From Thiorhodococcus minor (GTDB lineage: Bacteria > Pseudomonadota > Gammaproteobacteria > Chromatiales > Chromatiaceae): DNA of 64,000 nucleotides. This document shows, piece after piece, positions 43,530-53,319 of this stretch (position 1 is its first letter; each line of letters starts with the position of its first letter). The position numbers and the translations under genes are program-made. The notes beneath the pieces are model-generated. The model searched no databases. It saw only the letters and a list, made by a program, of their open reading frames with translations, and was not told where the DNA came from. The DNA lies in assembly GCF_010820565.1 (NCBI RefSeq), contig NZ_JAAIJQ010000008.1:1-64000 (forward strand). The letters run 5' to 3'.

Positions 43530-46427
43530 TCAGTCGGTGCCAGGCATGGGGATCTCCGTGGCTACAGGGAAGATGCCAATGTCGTGCGACTCGATCGTCT
43601 TCAATGGCCGCAATGCTTGCGTTGCGCTGACATCCGGCCGCGTGATGGGCGCGGATTCGGTCAACGCTGCCTTGGCTCCCTCGACGAGTCGCATGACACC
43701 ACCACCAGACGGGGTCGCGACGATCTCGACCTGACGCAGCGCGATTGGCTTCTCGGAGAGGTTCTTGCCGTTCAGCATGCACGACCGCTCGCTAGTCTGG
43801 AATCTGGACGTAGGCGGCGTTACCGCATCCAGCAGCCCGGATTGCTCGCTCGCCGTCTGCCCCCAGCCCCAGGTGATCGGCCCCCAGCCCCAGGACGTAT
43901 TGTTGCGCTCGTTGGACTCGCTCACTTCGTTCAGGTCATCCGCCCATGCGGCCATGTAGTAGACGCCGGCTGGCAGCGATGACATATCGAAGGAAGCCGA
44001 ATTGCCTTCGTCGCGATAGACGTACTCGCCTGGGTAGAGCTCATAGGGCACGTCCTCATAGAAGAGGAAGTAGTCATTGCCATTGCCAAGGACTTCATCA
44101 GGGGTGACGACCAGGTTGATATCCCAGCCAGCGGCGGACGGACTTTGCCCGCTGTTCACCACCTCGTAAAGGAATGCGCCTTGGCCGGCCCAATCCCATT
44201 CCGCGTACCAATACTGAATCACGAGATCGGGTAGGTTACTGGTGATCGAGATCAGATCTGTGCCAAATGAGATGTTGTCGTCTTCGTTGGACTCTTCGAC
44301 CCAGTTCAGGTCGTCCACCCAAAGCGCCATATAGTAAGTGCCAGGGGCTAGGGTATCGGGGAAGCTGAACCCGATCGTGTTACCTTCGTCACGATAAGCG
44401 GCGGAGCCGGGATCTAGATCGAAGGGTATCTGCTCATAGACCACGAAGATGTCGCCACTCGAAATATCCGCATTCTCCGAGAGCATCAGGTTGACGTAGG
44501 CACCAGCAGGCGCGGGCTCCGAGCCTGTATTGGCAACGCGCCACTGCAGCTCGCCTTGCCCGCCTGGAGACGGATCGTAATCCGCAGTCCAGCTCATGAT
44601 CTCAAGGTTCGGTGCGCTGGATGGAGGCGGCTCGGGGTCGACTGGCTCCGGGTCGTCTTGGTTTTCGGCATCCTGTGCGCTGTAAGCCTGCTGAATGACG
44701 CCCTGCCGACCGAGGTCGTAGGTCAGCCAGAAGTAGCCGTTGTCACCCCAGCCCGTGCCCCAGGAATTGATGACCTTGAAGGCGCCGCCATAGCTGTTGT
44801 CGTCATAGCCAACGATGGTGACTGCGTGGCCGCCCCTGTTGGTGCCACTGAGCGTGTTGTAGACGGAGTCCGGACCGCTCAGATTCATGAGTGAATCATA
44901 GGCGGGAATGCCGATTACGACGGGGCGGTGGTTGGCGAGCTCGGCTTTGATCGAGTCGTTACCTTGCAGGCGCCCCCAGCTGGCAATCTTGAATCCGGCA
45001 GCTTGTTGAAGCGCCTCGCTCGAGGGCTGTGTCGAGCATTCGGTATCCGTGTAGGGCATTTTGTCCCAGGTGGCGGCACCCGTGGCCCGGAAGAGCTCGA
45101 GCGCGTCTGAGATCCGGGAGCCGGCGTCGCATCCTCCGACCTTGATCTGGTTATACACGAAAGCCGGGCTGAAGAGATGGTCTTGGCGATTCAGCTCCCA
45201 GTTGATCTCGACCCGCTCTTGATAGCTCTTGAGTGCGTAGGCGGTCGACCAGCCCACGCAACTGCCCTGTCCGCCCTGGTTGCCGGGAGTCGGGAAACTG
45301 CTGCTGAGATCCACCGAGCTAGGCAACTGGGGCGTGTCGCCTGGCGCTCCAGAGAGGTCACCATAGGGGTTGATGATCGGAAACTGGCCGTAGTCGAGTG
45401 GATCGACGCCTTCGTCTCCGGTATTGCGGTCTTCTGCATCGGTCACGACGGTGACGCTGACCGTGGCAGGCTGACTGTAAGCAAGACCGTCCGAGACCCG
45501 GTAGGTCAGTGCGAAGCTTTGCCCTGAGCCATCCAGGTTCGCATAGAGACGCCCAGATTCCGGACCCACATAGGCGTCCTGATAACCTGCGCCGTCGTCC
45601 TCCGAGACCAGGAGGTAGCTCAGCGTGTCATTGTCTGCGTCGCTGGCGATCAGGTCGATCTGCACGAGAGGAATCGCCAAGTCTGCCTGTACCGATAGAT
45701 CGCTTGCAACCGGAGGCGTATTGCCCCCCACGACGGCATCGAGCAGTCCATCGATTTGGGCGATAGCGGCGTCGCGGGTTGCCGGGTCGGAGGAGACTCC
45801 GGCAAGCACATCTGTACCCGCTTGGCGAAGGCTTTGCTGGACATCGCTGGACAGTGCCGAGTAGACGATCCCGCGCTCTCCTTGAGCCTCGGCGAAGGCG
45901 ATCGCGACTTGGATGCGATTGCCAAATCGCTCCATGTCCTCGGCCGCGTCTGGATTCGCCCAGCCTCCCTCGATGAGGGCGATGATCATTTCATTGCGCA
46001 TGCGCGTGCCGGATTCAAGCTCGGCTAGCCAATAGGCCCTGCCTTCATCGTCCGCCGCGCGGCCAAAAATATTCTGGTACAGGGCATCGATGAGAGCACC
46101 ATAGCCAAGAGAATCCGGGTACTTTTCCTTGACGAGGGGCTGGTCGAAAAAACTCTGTGCGACGGTGACCGGCTGCCATCCCCCCGACTGGATGTTGCCT
46201 ACCCAATACTGCAGGCCTTCGTCGTCTGGGGCATAGCCCATGGTTGCGACATAGATCTCTGCGACGCGCCAAACGGTGTTGCGATTGACCTCGGCGAGCG
46301 TATCGGTCTGACTGAAAATTCCTTGTCCTTGGGCGACAGAGACCATGAGTGTAGAAATCAAAAGAAATGCCATCCGCCAACTTCGCGAAAGGCGCCTGCT
46401 GAGTCTGTTGACTGCATCGGTAGCCAT
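43530..46427 (-). CDS. Secreted papain-like (C1) protease with DUF4214 and CARDB domains
   Basis: A 965-residue exported protein with an N-terminal signal (FLLISTLMVSVAQG). A DUF4214-type module is at about 50-220 (AEIYVATMGYAPDDEGLQYW; ALYQNIFGRAADDEGRAYWL) and a cadherin-like domain at about 240-330. The C1 peptidase domain at about 370-600 has Cys390 in QGSCVGW, His534 in GGHAVTIVGY and Asn554 in VINSWGTGW. Two CARDB-like beta domains (about 620-840) and a 110-residue tail follow. GAGG lies 6 bp before the ATG. The DUF4214 module is shared with the divergent gene at 47037, and a type I exporter lies 2.6 kb beyond it. Extracellular proteolysis or surface attachment is inferred. Confidence 0.9.
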   Translation of the reverse strand: MATDAVNRLSRRLSRSWRMAFLLISTLMVSVAQGQGIFSQTDTLAEVNRNTVWRVAEIYVATMGYAPDDEGLQYWVGNIQSGGWQPVTVAQSFFDQPLVKEKYPDSLGYGALIDALYQNIFGRAADDEGRAYWLAELESGTRMRNEMIIALIEGGWANPDAAEDMERFGNRIQVAIAFAEAQGERGIVYSALSSDVQQSLRQAGTDVLAGVSSDPATRDAAIAQIDGLLDAVVGGNTPPVASDLSVQADLAIPLVQIDLIASDADNDTLSYLLVSEDDGAGYQDAYVGPESGRLYANLDGSGQSFALTYRVSDGLAYSQPATVSVTVVTDAEDRNTGDEGVDPLDYGQFPIINPYGDLSGAPGDTPQLPSSVDLSSSFPTPGNQGGQGSCVGWSTAYALKSYQERVEINWELNRQDHLFSPAFVYNQIKVGGCDAGSRISDALELFRATGAATWDKMPYTDTECSTQPSSEALQQAAGFKIASWGRLQGNDSIKAELANHRPVVIGIPAYDSLMNLSGPDSVYNTLSGTNRGGHAVTIVGYDDNSYGGAFKVINSWGTGWGDNGYFWLTYDLGRQGVIQQAYSAQDAENQDDPEPVDPEPPPSSAPNLEIMSWTADYDPSPGGQGELQWRVANTGSEPAPAGAYVNLMLSENADISSGDIFVVYEQIPFDLDPGSAAYRDEGNTIGFSFPDTLAPGTYYMALWVDDLNWVEESNEDDNISFGTDLISITSNLPDLVIQYWYAEWDWAGQGAFLYEVVNSGQSPSAAGWDINLVVTPDEVLGNGNDYFLFYEDVPYELYPGEYVYRDEGNSASFDMSSLPAGVYYMAAWADDLNEVSESNERNNTSWGWGPITWGWGQTASEQSGLLDAVTPPTSRFQTSERSCMLNGKNLSEKPIALRQVEIVATPSGGGVMRLVEGAKAALTESAPITRPDVSATQALRPLKTIESHDIGIFPVATEIPMPGTD

Positions 46428-47036
46428 TGTTTACCTCTTCCCGATGATCGTGCATTGACTTTGGCGCAAGAATAGGCTGGGTTTGGGGGCTGTTTCTCAC
46501 GCGGAACAGGTTGAATCTATAGGTAGAGTCGTTCCTCGAGCCCCTGTTCAGAGCCTGCGCTGTAACCCCACGGCACGATAACCCCCTAGGCAACTATATA
46601 AGAACCGGAGAGCGCAAAACGGGCACTGTTTTGATGCAAGTCAAGATCTTCGATCGGAAAATGCGACGCGGTGACGCTCGTTTGGGTGGCTTGAAACCCG
46701 CCTCTCCGCCTCTCCGTGTTCGTTGGGGGTGCTTGATTGCTAGCCGGCGAAGCTCTGCTTTACTTGCTCATGGGGATGTCGTTTCGGTCCATCAGGGCGG
46801 TCGGCGATTGAGGCGGTCCGTGGAGAAGCGACAAGACCAGGCATGCCCGGCGTCGATCGACAGAAGTCGGGCGCGGAAATTGTCCCCTCGCCAAGTGGTT
46901 GTGCCCTGAGCGGTGGCGCAGCCTCCTTTGCGGTGGGCTGCCAATGATTGAGCGCGACGTCATGATCGGGCTGCAGGACAGCGCTTTCAGCCCAAGCGGC
47001 CGTGCTGGCGTCACTGCTCGACGGGAGGGTTCTCTC
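46428..47036. other. Divergent intergenic region between the two DUF4214 genes
   Basis: This 609 bp region separates genes transcribed away from each other. GAACAGG (46504-46510) and CCTGTTC (46543-46549) form a spaced inverted repeat near the protease start and might be a shared operator. A small plus-strand frame at 46631 has no supporting features. Nothing else is recognised. Confidence 0.5.
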
Positions 47037-48893
47037 ATGCGACAGCCATCGACGATCGTTACGCAATACCTGATCGCTGCCATAGGCCTGCTCTGCGTTG
47101 GCGCGCAGCTCACAGCTCTAGCGCAAACCGGGGCGCAGCGGCTCCAGCCCGCCGATCTCATCTATCAGGGCGCCTTTGCGGTGTCTGGCGATGACTGGGC
47201 CTATGGAGGCCAGGCGGTCACTTACTATCCGAACGGCGATGCTGCAGGCTCGGAGGACGGTTATCCGGGGTCGCTCTATCTGGCCGGCAACGCCACCCAG
47301 AATCTCGTCGGCGAGATTGCCATTCCGGCACCCCTTATTTCAGACGATTTCACAGCGCTTCCGGCTGCCTCCGTGCTGCGTCCGCTCACGGATATCACGG
47401 GTGGCTGGATCGATAACTGCACCTATCATCCGGAGTGCATCTATCGCGTGGTCGACGGCCTTGCCTATCTGGCGAATGTCGAGCGGATCGCCTGGAATCT
47501 CAACGACTGGTACAACACCGCCGGCTACGACCAAGACTCCCTGGGGTGGAGCGATCTGGACCTGAGCGGGGCGGCCGGTGTCTGGCACATCGGTCCGCGT
47601 GGAAACGAGGTGTTTCACAATGCGAAGACGGCGGACTATCTCTTCTCGGCCCCATCCGCGTTTGCCGCTAGCAATCTGTCCGGTCGCACCCTGATCGCGG
47701 GCAATCACCGCGAGGCGGGCGCCTTTGGCGGCTCTCAAGGACCGACACTCGTTGCCGTCGCGCCCTGGCAGGATGGAAGCCCGCCGGCAGCGAGCCAGGA
47801 GCTGGCTGCTCAGTCGCTGCTGTACTACCGCGAGCACTACGACTGCGTCTGGCTCGGCGAGGAGCGCATCAATCCGATGCCCACAGCGGGGGAATGCGAT
47901 TTTCCGAGCTACCGGGCCGCGGATCGATGGGACGGGGGCGCCTGGGTCGAGAGCGGCGAGCGCGCCGCCGTGCTCCTCTTCGGCACCAAGGCGCTGGGAG
48001 CCAATTGCTACGACACCGCAGAGGCCTGTGGCGGCGATCCCTGTCGCGAGTCCCGCGGCTATCATGCCTATCCCTACCAAGCTCAGATCCTGCTATACGA
48101 TCCCGAGGATCTGCGTGCCTCCACCTCGGGCGAGCGGGATCCCTGGTCGGTGCTTCCTTACGCCATCGTCGACGCGAGCAGCCGCGTGCTTGGCGATGCG
48201 AGCTGCAACGGGCTCGGTGACGTCGCCTATGACGCTGAGCGGCAACGGCTCTACGTCGCCGAGCAGATAGCAGGCCCGTCCGGCGAGACCGTCATCCATG
48301 TCTGGGATGTGGCTCAGCGCCCCGCGCGCGGCCACGCCTGGCAGGTCGCGGAGATCTATATCGCGACCATGGGCTATGCGCCCGACAACCAAGGGCTGGA
48401 GTACTGGGTGGGTGAGCTGGATGCAGGGATCGGCTGGACGGCGACCACGGTGGCACAGAGCTTCTTCGATCAGCCGCTCGTTCAGGAGCAGTATCCGGAA
48501 ACCCTCGGGCATTCTCCGCTGATCACGGCGCTCTACCAGAACATCTTCGGGAGGGATCCGGATGACGCCGGGCGCGAGTATTGGCTTGCCGAGCTGGCGG
48601 CGAATCGCGTCTTGCGCAACCAGATGATCATCAGCCTGATCAACGGCGGCTGGGCGAACATCGAGGCAGCCGAAGACATGGCGCGTTTCAGCAATCGCGT
48701 GGAGGTCGCGCTGGAGTTCGCTGCCTATCAGTCGACACAGGGCATCACCTACAGCAGCTTGGATGAAGCGGGGCAGCTCAGGCTTCGGCATGCGGGTGCC
48801 GAGGTGCTGTCAGGCGTCACCGCTGATACGGCCACGAGAGATGCGGCAATCGCAAGCATCCCTGGCCTCCTGGCCGGCTTGGTCGGGGATTGA
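47037..48893 (+). CDS. Exported protein with C-terminal DUF4214 module
   Basis: A 618-residue protein from the ATG at 47037 (GGGAGG 8 bp upstream). A signal peptide (YLIAAIGLLCVGAQLTALAQ) precedes a ~430-residue domain of unknown family. That domain has even Trp/Tyr/Gly content and cysteines (CTYHPECIYRVVDG; CYDTAEACGGDPCRESRGYH), suggesting a beta-propeller-like or similar extracellular fold. The last ~180 residues (AEIYIATMGYAPDNQGLEYW; ALYQNIFGRDPDDAGREYWL) match the N-terminal module of the divergent protease closely. It is followed by type I secretion genes. Function unknown. Confidence 0.85.
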   Translation: MRQPSTIVTQYLIAAIGLLCVGAQLTALAQTGAQRLQPADLIYQGAFAVSGDDWAYGGQAVTYYPNGDAAGSEDGYPGSLYLAGNATQNLVGEIAIPAPLISDDFTALPAASVLRPLTDITGGWIDNCTYHPECIYRVVDGLAYLANVERIAWNLNDWYNTAGYDQDSLGWSDLDLSGAAGVWHIGPRGNEVFHNAKTADYLFSAPSAFAASNLSGRTLIAGNHREAGAFGGSQGPTLVAVAPWQDGSPPAASQELAAQSLLYYREHYDCVWLGEERINPMPTAGECDFPSYRAADRWDGGAWVESGERAAVLLFGTKALGANCYDTAEACGGDPCRESRGYHAYPYQAQILLYDPEDLRASTSGERDPWSVLPYAIVDASSRVLGDASCNGLGDVAYDAERQRLYVAEQIAGPSGETVIHVWDVAQRPARGHAWQVAEIYIATMGYAPDNQGLEYWVGELDAGIGWTATTVAQSFFDQPLVQEQYPETLGHSPLITALYQNIFGRDPDDAGREYWLAELAANRVLRNQMIISLINGGWANIEAAEDMARFSNRVEVALEFAAYQSTQGITYSSLDEAGQLRLRHAGAEVLSGVTADTATRDAAIASIPGLLAGLVGD

Positions 48894-49046
48894 GCGCTAG
48901 GCTGGGCGCGTTGGGGCAAGACCGCGCTTCGGCATCTGCACTTCGCTTCTACATGAGTGTATACTTGGGGGCTGCGGCGCTATCTGGGCTCGTCTTTGCG
49001 CGCCAGCTCCCACCATAGATCCAATTCACCCCTCCCGAGAGCACCT

Positions 49047-50786
49047 GTGAGCACGCACGATCGTCACGAGGATGAGCTTCGCGCGGCCTTGAAAACGAGC
49101 CGCAACTCCTTTCTGTTCGCCGGGCTGTTCAGCCTTTTCATTAACCTGCTGATGCTGACGCCCGCGATCTACATGCTCCAGGTCTACGACCGCGTACTGG
49201 CGAGCAGGAGCGAGTCGACACTGTTGATGCTGACGATCGTCGTCGTCGGACTGTTCGTCGTCATGGGGTCATTGGAGGTTCTGCGCGCGCGCATTCTAGT
49301 TCGGGTCAGTGCGCGCTTGGACATGTTGCTGAACGGACGCCTCTTCGGAGCGATGTTCGACGCCAAACTGCGAGACGGGCGCGGCGCAGGAACGCAGCCG
49401 ATCGACGATCTCACGAGTTTGCGGCAATTCCTGACGGGCAACGGGCTGTTCGCCTTCTTCGATACTCCGTGGATACCTGTCTACATTGCTGTCTTGTTCT
49501 TCATGCACCCCTGGCTGGGCTGGTTCGGCATCGGCGCGGCGCTGCTGCTGCTCGCGCTCGCGATGGCAAACGAGCTTGTGACCCGCAAGCCCTTGAACAA
49601 GGCGAACTCGATGGCGATTGCGGGCCGCAGCTACCTCGGCGGCAATCTACGCAATGTCGAAGCGCTCGAGGCGATGGGCATGTTGCATCGCGTCCACGAT
49701 AGGTGGCTGTCTCAGATGCATCATGAGGTCTTGAGACTCCAAGCACTTGCGAGCGATCGCGCGGCTGTGCTCGCCAACACGAGTAAGGCGCTGCGCGTCA
49801 TGTTGCAGTCGATGATCTTGGGGCTCGGCGCCTATCTGGTGTTGGAGCAACAGTTCACGGCCGGTGTCATGATCGCCGGCTCCATCATTCTCGGGCGGGC
49901 CTTGGCGCCGATCGATCTACTCATCAACGGCTGGAAGGGCTTCCTCGGCGCGCGATCGTCCTACCGACGCTTGAGCTCACTACTGAGCACGATCCCAGAG
50001 CGGCCGCGGTACATGAGTCTGCCCGCCCCCGACGGCGCACTGAGGTTGGAAACAGTGGTCGCGTCACCGCCGGGTACAACGGCGCGTGTGCTGCGAGGCA
50101 TCAATTTCGACGTCAATGCTGGAGAGGTCGTCGGCATCATCGGGCCAAGCGCGGCTGGTAAGTCGACCTTGGCTCGGGTGATTCTCGGCGTTTGGCCATT
50201 GGCCGCCGGCAAGGTACGCCTGAGCGATGCCGATATCACGCACTGGAATCGCGATGAGCTGGGTCCTTACATCGGTTACCTGCCGCAAGACATCGAGCTG
50301 CTGGATGGCACGGTCAGCGAGAACATCGCGCGCTTCGGCGACGTCGACTCGGATCTGGTGGTGGCCGCGGCCAGACGCGCCCAGGTTCACGAAATGATCT
50401 TGCGCCTACCCAAGGGCTACGACACGCCAATCGGCGAGAGTGGCGCGGCCTTGTCAGGCGGACAGCGTCAGCGCATCGGCCTTGCACGCGCCATGTACGG
50501 CAGTCCGGCATTGGTCGTCTTGGACGAGCCCAACTCCAATCTGGACGATCAGGGCGAGGCCGCCCTGGTTCGCGCGGTCGGCCAGCTCAAGGCCGAGGGC
50601 ACGACGGTTCTGATCATTACGCACCGACTGAGCATCCTCAATGCTGTGGACAAGATCCTGATGTTACGCGAGGGCATGGTAGAAGCGTTCGGTCCGCGCG
50701 ATCAGGTTCTCGCGCAATTCGCTCGGCCCACCGGTGTCGGCGCTAGCCGGCTCAAGCCGCTGCCGGGACATGCCGCCGGCAACTAG
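49047..50786 (+). CDS. Type I secretion system permease/ATPase (PrtD-like)
   Basis: A 579-residue ABC exporter half-transporter from the GTG at 49047 (GAGAG upstream; an in-frame ATG at 48957 lacks family similarity). The membrane domain begins SLFINLLMLTPAIYMLQVYDRVLASRSESTL, the PrtD/LapB-type signature without a C39 peptidase domain. The ATPase has Walker A GPSAAGKST, signature LSGGQRQRIGLARAM and Walker B ALVVLDEPNSNLD. It should export unfolded proteins with the HlyD-like partner at 50989. A TolC partner is not encoded here. Confidence 0.93.
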   Translation: MSTHDRHEDELRAALKTSRNSFLFAGLFSLFINLLMLTPAIYMLQVYDRVLASRSESTLLMLTIVVVGLFVVMGSLEVLRARILVRVSARLDMLLNGRLFGAMFDAKLRDGRGAGTQPIDDLTSLRQFLTGNGLFAFFDTPWIPVYIAVLFFMHPWLGWFGIGAALLLLALAMANELVTRKPLNKANSMAIAGRSYLGGNLRNVEALEAMGMLHRVHDRWLSQMHHEVLRLQALASDRAAVLANTSKALRVMLQSMILGLGAYLVLEQQFTAGVMIAGSIILGRALAPIDLLINGWKGFLGARSSYRRLSSLLSTIPERPRYMSLPAPDGALRLETVVASPPGTTARVLRGINFDVNAGEVVGIIGPSAAGKSTLARVILGVWPLAAGKVRLSDADITHWNRDELGPYIGYLPQDIELLDGTVSENIARFGDVDSDLVVAAARRAQVHEMILRLPKGYDTPIGESGAALSGGQRQRIGLARAMYGSPALVVLDEPNSNLDDQGEAALVRAVGQLKAEGTTVLIITHRLSILNAVDKILMLREGMVEAFGPRDQVLAQFARPTGVGASRLKPLPGHAAGN

Positions 50787-50988
50787 CTGGCATCTTGCTT
50801 TAGGTCGCGCATCGGTCATGATGCGGACGATGCTCATGCTGGGAGTGCCGGCCTCCAAGCCGTCACGGCTTGACCTTGAGGTCAACATCCCAAGACCCGC
50901 CAAGTCTCAGATCATGAGCTGGAGCCGAATACCTGCGGTCGGTCACAACGCCGAAGCAAACAACATTTAGAGACGCTTACCCAGCCAG

Positions 50989-52332
50989 ATGGACATCACG
51001 GTCAACCCAAGCCACGTCGAGGACCATGACGGCGACAACGCGCCGCTTCCTACCAGTGATCGAAAGGAGCGCATCGTCGGCCTGCTCATCCTGCTGATCA
51101 CCTTCGGCGGCTTCGGCACCTGGGCCGCGCTAGCGCCGCTCGACGGCGCGGTCGTGGCTCAAGGCGTGGTCGCGGTGGAATCGGCGAAAAAGACGATCCG
51201 GCACCTAGACGGTGGGATCGTCAAGGAGATCTTTGTGCGCGAGGGCGACCGCGTGGCCGAAGGCGATGTGCTGATCCGGCTCGATGACACGGAGGCCGAG
51301 GCACAGCTGGAGATTGCGCGCGGGCAGTACCTCTCGCTGCTCGCTCAGCAGGCTCGGCTGACGGCCGAGCGGGATGACCTGCCGGCTATCGAGTTCCCCT
51401 CTGAGCTGCTGGAGTCTCAGGACGACCCGAGGATCGAGCAGGCGGTCAGGGGCGAAGAGCGCGTCTTCCGCGCCCGACGCCAGGCCCTGGACGGCGAGCG
51501 TGAGGTGCTGGAGCAGCGCAGCGAGCAGCTTCACGAGCAGATCCGCGGCTTGGAGGCCCTCGCCGAGAGCAAGCTGAAGCGGATCAAGCTCTATCAGGAA
51601 GAGATCGCCGGCCTCATGAAGCTCTTCGACAAGGGGCTTGGGGACAAGAGCCGCCTTCGGGAGTGGGAGCGACTGGTGGCCGAGCTGGAAGGCGAGCGCG
51701 GCCAGCATCAATCCGATGTCGCCGCGGCCCGCGTGCAGATCGGCGAGACGGAGATCCAGGCCGCCCAGCTGAAGCGTCAATTCACCAGCGAGGTGGTGTC
51801 GGAGCTGCGCGACGTGGTGACCAAGCTCGCCGACCTGCGCGAGCAGATCCGGGCCTACGGGGCCAGGTTGGAGCGCACGGTGATGAAGGCGCCCGTGTCC
51901 GGCGCCGTGGTCGGGACTAGCGTCCATACCGAGGGCGGAGTCATTCGTGCTGGCGATCACATCATGGATATCGTGCCCGAAGGAGATTCGCTCATCATCG
52001 AGGCGCGGGTGCAGCCGATCGATATCGACCGGGTGGCCGTCGGGCTGGAGGCCGATTTGCGCTTGAGCGCCTTCAACGCACGCACCACGCCGGTGATCTC
52101 CGGGCGCGTCGAGACCGTCTCCGCGGATCGGCTCATCGACCAGGCCACCAACATGCCTTATTACCTGGCAAGGATCCGCGTCACCCCGGAGGGCCTCGCC
52201 AAGATCAAAGGCCGGACATTGCAGGCGGGCATGCCTGTGGACACCATGATCAAGACGGGTGAGCGCACCTTCCTCGATTACCTAATCCGCCCCTTCTCGG
52301 ACCGCATCGCCAAGGCGTTCAAGGAAGACTGA
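50989..52332 (+). CDS. Type I secretion membrane fusion protein (HlyD/PrtE-like)
   Basis: A 447-residue protein with a single N-terminal transmembrane segment (VGLLILLITFGGFGTWAALAP), lipoyl-like halves (VVAVESAKKTIRHLDGGIVKEI; VMKAPVSGAVVGTSVHTEGG) and a long coiled coil at about 110-290. The C-terminal RVTPEGLAKIKGRTLQAGMPVDTMIKTGERT is the HlyD family signature. It bridges the ABC exporter to an outer-membrane channel. The 202 bp gap after the ABC gene contains no gene. Confidence 0.93.
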   Translation: MDITVNPSHVEDHDGDNAPLPTSDRKERIVGLLILLITFGGFGTWAALAPLDGAVVAQGVVAVESAKKTIRHLDGGIVKEIFVREGDRVAEGDVLIRLDDTEAEAQLEIARGQYLSLLAQQARLTAERDDLPAIEFPSELLESQDDPRIEQAVRGEERVFRARRQALDGEREVLEQRSEQLHEQIRGLEALAESKLKRIKLYQEEIAGLMKLFDKGLGDKSRLREWERLVAELEGERGQHQSDVAAARVQIGETEIQAAQLKRQFTSEVVSELRDVVTKLADLREQIRAYGARLERTVMKAPVSGAVVGTSVHTEGGVIRAGDHIMDIVPEGDSLIIEARVQPIDIDRVAVGLEADLRLSAFNARTTPVISGRVETVSADRLIDQATNMPYYLARIRVTPEGLAKIKGRTLQAGMPVDTMIKTGERTFLDYLIRPFSDRIAKAFKED

Positions 52333-52375
52333 TTCGGCTCGCCGGCGAGCGCCGGCGCATCCTTCCGGGTACACC

Positions 52376-53146
52376 ATGAATCTGCTCCTGCTGCTGGACT
52401 TCACCCGCCAGGACTTCGTCGACCGCTACTCCGGCTCGGTGCTCGGGGTGCTGTGGGCGCTGATCCATCCGCTGGTGATGATCTTCATCTTCACGGTGAT
52501 CTTCACCAACATCATGGGCGCCCGGCTGCCGGGGGTGGCGGGCGACTATGGCTACGCCGTCTACCTGGTGAGCGGGCTGCTGCCCTGGATGGCCTTCGCC
52601 AACACAGTCACGCGGGGCTCCACGGTCTTTCTGGACCGGCGCAACATCATCGGCAAGATCCCCATCGCGCTGGCCTATCTGCCCGTCTACATCGTCATTT
52701 CCGAGGCCGTGACCTTTCTCATCTCCATGACGATCTTCGCGGTCTTCCTGATCGCGGTGGGCGCGCTTCCGGGTAAAGCCATCGTCATGCTGCCGTTCAT
52801 CTTCGTGCTGCAGCAGATCTTCGCCTTCGGACTCGGGCTGATCTTCGGCGTGCTCAACGTCTTCCTGCGGGACATCAGGGAGCTGGTCGGGGTGATGCTG
52901 ACCTTCTGGTTCTGGCTGACGCCCATCGTCTGGGTGCCGAGCGTCGCGCCGCCACTGGTTCAGCAGCTCCAGGAGACGCTCAACCCGGCCTATCTCTTCG
53001 TCAACGCCTATCACGGCATCTTCGTGCACGGCCAGATGCCGGACTTCGGCGCCTTGTCGCGCCTGGTGCTGATCGCGCATGCGGCTCTGCTGCTCGGCTG
53101 GCTGCTGCTCAAGTGGCTGGAGCGCGACGTTCGGGACTTCCTATGA
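52376..53146 (+). CDS. wzm: Polysaccharide ABC exporter permease (Wzm-like)
   Basis: A 256-residue ABC-2 permease with six hydrophobic helices. DFTRQDFVDRYSGSVLGVLWALIHPLVMI and TFWFWLTPIVWVPS are typical of O-antigen/teichoic-acid exporters of the Wzm/TagG type. It would translocate lipid-linked polysaccharide across the inner membrane with the ATPase at 53316. Its stop overlaps the start of a 58-codon gene by 4 bp. Confidence 0.9.
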   Translation: MNLLLLLDFTRQDFVDRYSGSVLGVLWALIHPLVMIFIFTVIFTNIMGARLPGVAGDYGYAVYLVSGLLPWMAFANTVTRGSTVFLDRRNIIGKIPIALAYLPVYIVISEAVTFLISMTIFAVFLIAVGALPGKAIVMLPFIFVLQQIFAFGLGLIFGVLNVFLRDIRELVGVMLTFWFWLTPIVWVPSVAPPLVQQLQETLNPAYLFVNAYHGIFVHGQMPDFGALSRLVLIAHAALLLGWLLLKWLERDVRDFL

Positions 53147-53319
53147 TTGTGTTTCTGATCCTGGCCCTGGGGCTGGGCTTGCTGACGGCCGCCACGGCCT
53201 GGGTGCTGCTGCGTCGTCTGCAGGGCTTGCAGACGACGCTCTCCATGATCCTGCTGTCGACGGCCTATTTTCTCATCGTCTTCCAGGTCGGGCAGCGGCT
53301 GCTCGGAGAGGGCTCATGA
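53143..53319 (+). CDS. 58-residue two-helix membrane protein between wzm and wzt
   Basis: The ATG at 53143 overlaps the wzm stop and its TGA overlaps the wzt ATG, both as ATGA. Two hydrophobic segments, MIVFLILALGLGLLTAATAW and LSMILLSTAYFLIVFQVG, are joined by a basic RRLQGLQT loop. I do not recognise a family. Its coupling to both exporter genes suggests a small accessory subunit of the Wzm/Wzt transporter. The exact overlaps argue against a spurious frame. Confidence 0.75.
   Translation: MIVFLILALGLGLLTAATAWVLLRRLQGLQTTLSMILLSTAYFLIVFQVGQRLLGEGS

Noticed and set aside
46631..46909. 92-codon plus-strand frame in the divergent gap
   Set aside because: No ribosome-binding site, no domain and Arg-rich low-complexity tail; not supported.
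50734..50970. 78-codon frame between the type I exporter genes
   Set aside because: Overlaps the end of the ABC gene, no ribosome-binding site or recognisable feature.
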